From Chloroflexota bacterium (GTDB lineage Bacteria; Chloroflexota; Limnocylindria; P2-11E), in NCBI GenBank assembly GCA_005883775.1, contig VBEU01000038.1:1-11879 (forward strand): 11,879 bases of DNA, in the 5' to 3' direction. This document shows positions 5,907 to 11,879 of this stretch, piece by piece; the first letter of the stretch is position 1; each line of letters begins with the position of its first letter. A program made the position numbers and the translations under genes. The notes beneath the pieces are model-generated. The model did no database searches and was not told the origin of the DNA. It was given only the letters and a program-made list of their open reading frames with translations.

Positions 5907-8072
5907 GTGGCCGATCGCCTGCGATTGGCGCTGGTGTTTCACCAGCACCAGCCGGCCGGGAATTTCCCGTCAGTGTTCCAGGATGTGACCGAGCGGGCGT
6001 ATGCGCCGCTCGTCGCCACGCTCTATCGGCACCCTGAAGTAAAGGCCAGTCTTCACTTCTCCGGTCCGCTCCTGGACTGGCTCGAAGCCAACCGCCCCGA
6101 CGTCATCGGCGACCTGGCCGACCTCGTCCGAAGAGGTCAGATCGAGCTCCTTTCCGGCGGGTACTACGAGCCGGTCCTGGTCGGCGTGCCACGCCGCGAC
6201 GGGGTCGGACAGATTCGGGCGCTTTCCGACCGGGTGCACGCGATATTCGGACAACGGCCCCTCGGGGCGTGGCTGACGGAACGCGTCTGGGAGCCCCACC
6301 TGCCGTCTCTCCTCGCGGAGGCAGGCGTTGCCTACACGGTCCTCGATGACGAGCATTTCCTTCAAGCGGGCCTTCGGCCGCAGGAGCTCGGCGAGTCCTT
6401 TGTCACCGAAGACCAGGGCCTGCCCGTGATCGTCTTCCCGGGAAGTGTGCGGCTCCGCTACCTCATCCCGTTCCGCGACGTCAGCCAAACGATGAAGGAG
6501 CTTCGCGCACGAGCCGATGAGGGCGCGCGACTCGTCGTGTACGCCGACGACGGCGAGAAGTTCGGCGCCTGGCCCGGCACGTACCAGCGTGTCCATAAGG
6601 ACGGCTGGCTCGAGCAGTTCTTTTCGGCGATCGCGCAGGCCGACTTCATACAGACGACGACCCTCGAAGACGCGTGGATCTTCCAGAAACCCGCGCGGCG
6701 GATCTACATCCCCGCGGGCTCCTATCCGGAGATGGCGGAATGGGCGCTCGAGCCCAACGCCTCGAAGCGGTACATGCAGGCGCGGAACAAGCTGGGCGAC
6801 GACATGTCGGCTCTCGTTGCTGCGCCGCTCTGGCGTAACTTCCTGGCGAAGTACCCCGAATCCAACGGCCTGCAGAAACGGATGCTCATCGTGAGCGAGG
6901 AGCTCGCGCGCCGCAGCATCCTCGACGCGTCGGCCGAGGTCCGCCAGGCGCAGCAGAACCTCTGGCGCGCTCAGGGCAACGATGTGTACTGGCACGGGGT
7001 GTTCGGAGGCATCTATTTTCCGCATCTCCGTGCCGATGCCTATGCCTCGCTCCTGAAGGCGGAGCGGATCCTGTCGGAACGTCGCACCGCGGCCGGCGAG
7101 CAGCGCGACTACGACGTCGACGGCTACGACGAGTACATCTTCCGCGGTAACGCCGGCGCGGTTTTCGTGCACGTGCAGGGCGGCGCCGTCATCGAGTGGG
7201 ACATCTATGCCTCGGCCACGAACCTTGTCGATACCCTGGCGCGCCGCCCGGAGGCCGAGCACGAAGCGCTACGCCGCGCGGAAAAGTCCGGCAAGGTCCT
7301 CGTCGGCAAGGCGGCCGAGAAAGAGACGAAGTCCATTCACGAGGCGGTCCGCGCGCGGGAGCGCGGCCTGTCCAAGCTTCTGGAGTACGACGTCGCCCGT
7401 CGCGCCTTCTTCCAGGACAGCTTCCGCGTGGGCAAGGCCGAGCCCATCGTGTTGCACGCCTACTACTACCAGCTGACCCCGCAGCGCGAGGCGCGCACGG
7501 TGAGCCTCATCCTCGAGCCCCCGGCCCGCTCGCTCGCCGCCGTTCCGGGCCTTGGGATCCGCAAGGACATCCGCATCGCCGACGAAGGCCTTGCCGCGGG
7601 CGTGCGCTATCGGCTCCGCAACGACGCCGAGGAAGCCATAAGCATCCAGTTCACCAGTACCTCGAACATCGGATTGCTCTCCGAGCAGAATCCCGCCGAC
7701 GTGATCACGGTCGGGACGAAAAAGACCACAGCCGGCAAGCCGATCGATGCGCGGCACGTGTCAGAAATCGCCGTTCACTCCGAATCGCGGCACTTTGACA
7801 TCGCAATCGCCATCGATCCTCCGTGCGAGGTGACGACACGGCCCATCTATTCGATCACCAACTCGGAGCAGGGTTTCGAGCGCATCTATCAGCAGCTCGA
7901 GATCGCTTCGACGTGGAACGTGACGATCGAGCCGGACGCCCACGTGGACCTCGAGGTCCGCGCGACGGCTGTTGGCCAGATGGTCGAACCGGACGCCGTG
8001 CGCCCGACCGCTCGACGCCGCAAGGTGGCCACCGGCACGAACGCGGAAACAGCGAGGGCTCCTCGGCGGTAA
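5907..8072 (+). CDS. GH57 4-alpha-glucanotransferase (amylomaltase-type, DUF1925/DUF1926)
   Basis: This 721-residue cytoplasmic enzyme transfers alpha-1,4-linked glucan segments between maltodextrins. It resembles the Thermococcus litoralis glucanotransferase (about 659 residues). The catalytic domain covers about residues 1-300: FHQHQPAGNF near residue 11; AWLTERVWEPHLPS with the nucleophile Glu125; and VYADDGEKFGAWPGTY with the acid/base Asp214. The first positions match those of the archaeal enzyme (Glu123, Asp214). The helical DUF1925 region (about 310-400, including DVYWHGVFGGIYFPHLR) and a beta-rich DUF1926 domain (about 415-690, with HAYYYQLTPQREARTV) follow. The last 25 residues are a basic extension that looks disordered. 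The GTG at 5907 places the first motif at the expected position. It is the first gene of a probable operon, 10 bases before the HtrA start. Strict alpha-amylase activity cannot be excluded from sequence. Confidence 0.94.
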   Translation: MADRLRLALVFHQHQPAGNFPSVFQDVTERAYAPLVATLYRHPEVKASLHFSGPLLDWLEANRPDVIGDLADLVRRGQIELLSGGYYEPVLVGVPRRDGVGQIRALSDRVHAIFGQRPLGAWLTERVWEPHLPSLLAEAGVAYTVLDDEHFLQAGLRPQELGESFVTEDQGLPVIVFPGSVRLRYLIPFRDVSQTMKELRARADEGARLVVYADDGEKFGAWPGTYQRVHKDGWLEQFFSAIAQADFIQTTTLEDAWIFQKPARRIYIPAGSYPEMAEWALEPNASKRYMQARNKLGDDMSALVAAPLWRNFLAKYPESNGLQKRMLIVSEELARRSILDASAEVRQAQQNLWRAQGNDVYWHGVFGGIYFPHLRADAYASLLKAERILSERRTAAGEQRDYDVDGYDEYIFRGNAGAVFVHVQGGAVIEWDIYASATNLVDTLARRPEAEHEALRRAEKSGKVLVGKAAEKETKSIHEAVRARERGLSKLLEYDVARRAFFQDSFRVGKAEPIVLHAYYYQLTPQREARTVSLILEPPARSLAAVPGLGIRKDIRIADEGLAAGVRYRLRNDAEEAISIQFTSTSNIGLLSEQNPADVITVGTKKTTAGKPIDARHVSEIAVHSESRHFDIAIAIDPPCEVTTRPIYSITNSEQGFERIYQQLEIASTWNVTIEPDAHVDLEVRATAVGQMVEPDAVRPTARRRKVATGTNAETARAPRR

Positions 8073-8082
8073 TAGTCCGGGC

Positions 8083-9186
8083 GTGAGCGGCGGACGAGCG
8101 GCAGCTCTCCTTCTGGTCGGAGTTCTCATCGGCGGGATCTCAGGCGGTGCCACGGCGGCGTATCTCACTCACCGGGCCGCCGAGTCACCCAGTCAACCAG
8201 CGATCAACGTCGGCCTACCGATCGCGACACCCCCGCCGGCGGCCAGCGGGACGGCCGACGAGGAGATCGTCGGAGTTGTCCAGGACCTCCTGCCGAGCGT
8301 AGTCACGGTCATCAACTACGCCTCGAACGGGCAGCCGCAGTCGAGTGGCTCCGGGTTCGTCGTGGACGCCGCGAAGGGTTACGTGATCACGAACAATCAT
8401 GTCGTCGAGGACACCAGGACGTCCGGCGCCGGATCGTCATTCGATGTCGTCTTCTCGAACGACAAGAAGGCATCCGCGAAGCTCATCGGCCGCGACCCTT
8501 TCACCGACGTCGCGGTCCTTCAGGTCGCGGCGCAGGGTCTCAAGGCGGCGACCCTCGCCAACAGCGATGAGGTCCCGGTCGGCGCGCTGACCGTCGCGAT
8601 CGGCAGCCCGCTCGGTGAATTCCAGAACACCGTCACGCACGGCATCGTGTCGGCCAAGGGACGGCGCGTCGCGGAGACCTCGCAGGTCATCCTCGAGGAC
8701 CTTATCCAGACCGATGCTCCGATCAATCCTGGGAACTCGGGAGGTCCGCTCCTGTGGGCTGCTACGCATCAGGTCATCGGTGTGAACACGCTCGGCGTGA
8801 CGCAGGCGACAGGCATCAACTTCGCGGTGTCGAGCAACACCGTCAGACAGATCGCCGACGACATCATCGCGAACGGCAGGGTCGTCCGCGGCTACATCGG
8901 TATCCAGTACTCGCCGATCACGCCGCGACAGGCGGCACAGCTCGGGCTTCCGACCGGCACGATCGGGATCATCGTCAGCCAGGTGGTTCCCGGATCGCCG
9001 GCTGAGCAGTCTGGCATCCAGGTGAACGACATCATCACGAAGGTCAACGATCAGGTGATCGACGCGGACCACCCGCTGTCGAGCCTCCTCGTGAAGAACC
9101 GGCCAGGGGATAAGGTGAAGCTCACGCTTATCCGCGGTGGCAAGGAGATGACCGTCGACGTGACCCTCGGCCAACCCGCGCAATAA
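8083..9186 (+). CDS. HtrA/DegP-type S1C serine protease, membrane-anchored, one PDZ domain
   Basis: An envelope quality-control protease of 367 residues. An N-terminal transmembrane anchor (about residues 5-28, AAALLLVGVLIGGISGG) and a Pro/Ala-rich linker precede the trypsin-like domain. The triad is visible: His106 in TNNHVV, Asp142 in PFTDVAVL and Ser219 in GNSGGPLL. A single PDZ domain covers about residues 270-365, starting VRGYIGIQYSPIT and including VVPGSPAEQSGIQVNDIITKV. I chose the GTG at 8083, ten bases after the glucanotransferase stop. The reading frame is open upstream to a GTG at 7972, but that would put 37 hydrophilic residues before the anchor and overlap the preceding gene by about 100 bases. 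It stops with TAA at 9184-9186, where the next gene once seems to have started. Its position between sugar enzymes and argS suggests general housekeeping expression rather than a dedicated partnership. Confidence 0.93.
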   Translation: MSGGRAAALLLVGVLIGGISGGATAAYLTHRAAESPSQPAINVGLPIATPPPAASGTADEEIVGVVQDLLPSVVTVINYASNGQPQSSGSGFVVDAAKGYVITNNHVVEDTRTSGAGSSFDVVFSNDKKASAKLIGRDPFTDVAVLQVAAQGLKAATLANSDEVPVGALTVAIGSPLGEFQNTVTHGIVSAKGRRVAETSQVILEDLIQTDAPINPGNSGGPLLWAATHQVIGVNTLGVTQATGINFAVSSNTVRQIADDIIANGRVVRGYIGIQYSPITPRQAAQLGLPTGTIGIIVSQVVPGSPAEQSGIQVNDIITKVNDQVIDADHPLSSLLVKNRPGDKVKLTLIRGGKEMTVDVTLGQPAQ

Positions 9187-10321
9187 GAACGACCCTCGGA
9201 CGGCGCGATGCCGTCCTCTACCTGATTGCGGCGGGTCTCGGGAGCTTCGGCCTGGGTGTCGCGCAGTTCTACCTGAACTTTCTCTACCGGGCGCGCGCCG
9301 AGCCGCGATCCTCATTGGCGGGACACTGACCGGGTTCGGTATCGCCGGAATCCTCGTCTTCAACGCGCTCGTGCCGGTCTTTCTGTCGGCGATGCTCGTC
9401 GGCTTCGGCGGCATCATTGCGAGCTCGTCGGGCGCCGCGCTTCTCGCCGACGCGACCGATGCCGCACGGCGCGCCACGCGCTTCGGTCAGCAGGTCGCGC
9501 TCGGCACGACCGCCGCGTTCCTCTCGAGCGTGATCGCCGGTGCGCTCGCGGCGCCGGTGGCCTCGCTGTTCGGCGCTCGCCCGGAAGACGCGCTCGTGCT
9601 CCGCGCTCTCGTCGGAAGCGGCGGCATCATCGCGGCTGCTTCGATCGTGCCGATCCTCGCGATCCGCGCCGTGCCTGTTGCGCAGCACACCCTCGAGGCG
9701 CCGACCCGCAACGATCTCGTTCGACGGTTCCTCGCGATCGAGATCCTGTTCGGCTTCGGCGCGGGCAGCTTCCTCCCGTTCGTGAACCTCTTCTTTGTCG
9801 ACCGCTACGGTGTGCCGTTCTCTGCCCTCGGCCTGCTGCTCGGCATCCTGGCGGTCGCCGGCAGCATCGGCGCGCTCCTCCACGGACGGTTCGTCGCGGC
9901 GCGCCTTGGCGCGATCCCGTCGATCGTCCTCGTCGAGACGCTCTCGCTGCCGTTCGCGCTCGTCGCGGCCTTCACCGGTGCGCTCCCCATCGCCGTCGGC
10001 GCACTCGCCACGCGCCACTTCCTGATGTTCGGCGCGAGCGGCACCGTGAACGCCTTCCAGCTTTCGTCGTTCACCCCGGCCGAGCGCGCTGGAGCCAACG
10101 CCGTCTTCGCGCTCGCTTGGAGCGCCGCGAACGCAGTCGGCGCGATCCTGTCGGGCGCGATCCGGTCGCGGCTCGGACCGAACGGGTTCACGGTGAACCT
10201 CGTCACGCTCGTGTTCGCGTACGCCCTCGCGGCGATCCTCACCTGGCGCCTCTTCGCGACGCACGAGCCGGGTGGCGACGTTGGCACGCGCCCCCTCGCT
10301 GTCCCAGACTCGCGGGGGTGA
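9183..10321 (+). pseudogene. MFS transporter, damaged: lost start codon and deletion/frameshift after TM1
   Basis: A major facilitator superfamily permease of unknown substrate. From 9183 one frame encodes a first helix, RRDAVLYLIAAGLGSFGLG, ending at NFLYRA (about 9293). This frame then meets a stop at 9327-9329. Homology resumes near 9293 in another frame as ARRAAILIGGTLTGFGIAG and runs to the TGA at 10319-10321. Roughly 35-40 residues that MFS proteins have here (loop, second helix and start of motif A) are missing, and the frame shifts at the same place. No ATG, GTG or TTG exists for the first part; ATA at 9183 stands where ATG would be expected. The first canonical start in the second frame is GTG 9371, which would give a 316-residue protein lacking the first helices. 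The stop overlaps the argS GTG, showing a former tightly coupled operon. A sequencing or assembly error at the GC-rich junction is the alternative. Confidence 0.75.
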
Positions 10322-11879
10322 CCGCACCGCTCCGCGACCAGGTCGCCGCCGCGATAAAGAACGGCCTCGCGCGCGCTTCGACCGAGCTCGGCTGGCCCGG
10401 CGTCGACGGCGTGCTGATCGAGGTCGAGCGCCCGGGGAACCCTGATCACGGCGATTACGCATCGAACGTCGCGCTGAAGCTGGCGAAACAAGTGCGCAAA
10501 CCGCCACGCGAGATCGCAAGGGCCATCCGCGAACGCGTCCCCGTCGCTCCTCCGATCGCCGCGGTCGAGGAGCTGAGCGGCTTCGTGAACGTACGCCTCG
10601 ATGAGAAGTGGCTCGCCACGCAGGTGGACGAGATCGTCCGGGCAGGCACCGACTTCGGCCGCTCGGTGGCCCTCGCCGGCAAACGGCTCCAGGTCGAGTT
10701 CGTCTCCGCGAATCCAACAGGACCCTTGACCGTCGCGAACGCGCGCGGCGGGCCGCTCGGAGACGTGCTCTCGTCGGTCCTCGAGTTCGCGGGCGCGGCG
10801 GTCGAGCGCGAGTACTACGTCGAGGACACCGGGACGCAGTTCGACACGTTCGGCCGCTCGATCGCGATCCGCTACCGGCAGCTGCACGGCGAGGCGGTCG
10901 AAATACCCGCGGACGCGTACCCGGCGGAGTACGTGAAGGACATCGCTGCCGGCATCAAGGCGCGCGAGGGCGACAAATGGATGAAGCTCTCGCTCGAGGA
11001 GCAGTCGAAGCGGTTCGCACCCGTGGGCGTGGAGTGGGTCCTCGGCGAGGCCAAACGCGTGACCGCGATGCTCGGCATCCGCTACGACAACTGGTTCTCG
11101 CAGGCCGAGATGATGCGTTCGGGCTATTTCGAGCGGATCCTCGCCGAGCTACGAAAGCTCGGCAAGGTCTACGACAGGGACGGCGCCGTTTGGTTCGAGG
11201 CGAGCGAAGCGGTCGACGACAAGGAGGGCTGGGTGCTCGTTCGCTCGAACGGCGAGCCGGGATATCTGGGCAAGGACATCGCGTACCACGTCCAGTCGCT
11301 GCGCGACCGGCGGTTCGACAAGAAGATCGACATCTGGGGCTCGAACACCCACTACCACCTCATCCAGATGCGCGCCGCGATGCAGGCGCTCGGTCTGCTC
11401 GAGAAGTTCGAGGTCGTTCTCTACCAGTACGTGCGTTTCCTGCATGAGGGTGTGCTCAAGCGCATGCAGCGGCGCACGAACCAGTTCCTGCTGCTCGAAG
11501 AAGTCATCGAAGCGGTCGGCAAAGATGCGACGCGCTACTTCTTTCTACAGTCGAGCGCCGACCGGCAGCTCGACTTCGATCTCGAGCTCGCGGTCCAGCA
11601 GTCGAACGAGAACCCCGTCTACTACGTGCAATACGCGCACGCGCGCATCGCGAGCATCCTCCGAACGGCCACGGAGCGGGGGATCAAGGCCGACGGAGCC
11701 GACACGTCGCTGCTGACAGCGAAGGGGGAGCTCGATCTCATCCGGCTCGTTCTGCGGTTCCCCGAGCTCGTCGACGACATCCGCCAGCACTACGGCGTCC
11801 ATCAGCTCACGACCTACGCGCTCGAGCTCGCCGGCGCGTTCCACGGCTTCTATCGCGATCACCGTGTCGTCGACGAAGC
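10318..11879 (+). CDS. argS: Arginyl-tRNA synthetase, 3' end beyond the window
   Basis: This class I enzyme charges tRNA-Arg with arginine. The frame is open from GTG 10318 to the right edge, covering 520 codons of an expected 550-590. The N-terminal Add-1 domain includes PGNPDHGDYASNVALKLAK. The catalytic domain follows, with EFVSANPTGPL at the HIGH region, REYYVEDTGTQ and PGYLGKDIAYH. The start of the DALR anticodon-binding domain is recognised by SNENPVYYVQYAHARIASI. Two signatures are unusual. The HIGH motif reads Thr138-Val-Ala-Asn141, and the KMSK loop reads Arg382-Met-Gln-Arg385. A second-His-to-Asn change with NARGG after it is, to my knowledge, found in other bacterial ArgRS; the rest is less familiar. 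The start overlaps the MFS stop in GTGA, so translation was probably coupled. An intact open frame argues for a working gene. Confidence 0.95.
   Translation, partial: MTAPLRDQVAAAIKNGLARASTELGWPGVDGVLIEVERPGNPDHGDYASNVALKLAKQVRKPPREIARAIRERVPVAPPIAAVEELSGFVNVRLDEKWLATQVDEIVRAGTDFGRSVALAGKRLQVEFVSANPTGPLTVANARGGPLGDVLSSVLEFAGAAVEREYYVEDTGTQFDTFGRSIAIRYRQLHGEAVEIPADAYPAEYVKDIAAGIKAREGDKWMKLSLEEQSKRFAPVGVEWVLGEAKRVTAMLGIRYDNWFSQAEMMRSGYFERILAELRKLGKVYDRDGAVWFEASEAVDDKEGWVLVRSNGEPGYLGKDIAYHVQSLRDRRFDKKIDIWGSNTHYHLIQMRAAMQALGLLEKFEVVLYQYVRFLHEGVLKRMQRRTNQFLLLEEVIEAVGKDATRYFFLQSSADRQLDFDLELAVQQSNENPVYYVQYAHARIASILRTATERGIKADGADTSLLTAKGELDLIRLVLRFPELVDDIRQHYGVHQLTTYALELAGAFHGFYRDHRVVDE

Noticed and set aside
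5970..7262. Minus-strand open frame of 430 codons inside the glucanotransferase gene
   Set aside because: It lies opposite the conserved GH57 catalytic domain and has no recognisable motif; a shadow frame from strong third-position GC bias.
7972..8082. N-terminal extension of the HtrA protein from GTG 7972
   Set aside because: It would overlap the glucanotransferase gene by about 100 bases and put 37 hydrophilic residues before the membrane anchor; GTG 8083 fits better.
8437..9477. Minus-strand open frame of 346 codons opposite the HtrA gene
   Set aside because: The HtrA triad and PDZ domain are encoded on the plus strand; the antisense product is Arg/Asp-rich without domains.
9284..10717. 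Long minus-strand open frame of 477 codons opposite the MFS gene and argS
   Set aside because: Its product is monotonous Arg/Glu/Asp-rich sequence with no domain. It is the antisense shadow of GC-rich coding DNA, and the plus strand there encodes clear MFS and ArgRS sequence.

Overview
The window comes from a GC-rich (visibly about 65%) bacterial chromosome. It looks like ordinary core and carbohydrate-metabolism DNA: no phage, insertion sequence, CRISPR array, tRNA or rRNA is visible. The long TL5/CTC form of ribosomal protein L25, two GH57 enzymes, GTG starts without clear Shine-Dalgarno sequences and the NARGG-type ArgRS suggest an uncultured Chloroflexota-like lineage. That placement is inference; no marker here settles it. 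Several junctions look rearranged, so a metagenome assembly is possible and chimerism has to be kept in mind.

Layout. (1) 1-1680, minus strand: a sugar ABC transporter substrate-binding lipoprotein with a terminator-like hairpin downstream and a candidate promoter and hairpin leader upstream. Its permeases are not in the window. (2) 1678-2445 (or 2511), minus strand: a small membrane protein with CmpX/TM-helix repeats. (3) 2618-4240, plus strand: a GH57 1,4-alpha-glucan branching enzyme with both catalytic residues. (4) 4082-4504: an imperfect inverted repeat. The last 53 codons of the branching enzyme gene recur in opposite orientation and form the 3' end of the convergent L25 gene, which reads them out of frame. 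(5) 4362-5804, minus strand: L25, preceded by an AMIN-like lipoprotein. (6) 5907-11879, plus strand: a tightly packed probable operon. It holds a GH57 4-alpha-glucanotransferase, a membrane-anchored HtrA/DegP protease, a damaged MFS transporter gene and argS, which overlaps the transporter stop codon and runs off the right edge.

Function. The two GH57 enzymes fit a glycogen or maltodextrin module: branching and alpha-glucan disproportionation, with the sugar-binding lipoprotein as a possible uptake component. L25/CTC, HtrA and ArgRS are housekeeping and stress functions. I do not see a convincing new multi-gene system. The strongest unexpected signals are the inverted GH57 3'-end duplication fused to L25, the decayed MFS gene (lost start codon plus loss of the TM2 region), and an ArgRS with unusual HIGH and KMSK signatures.
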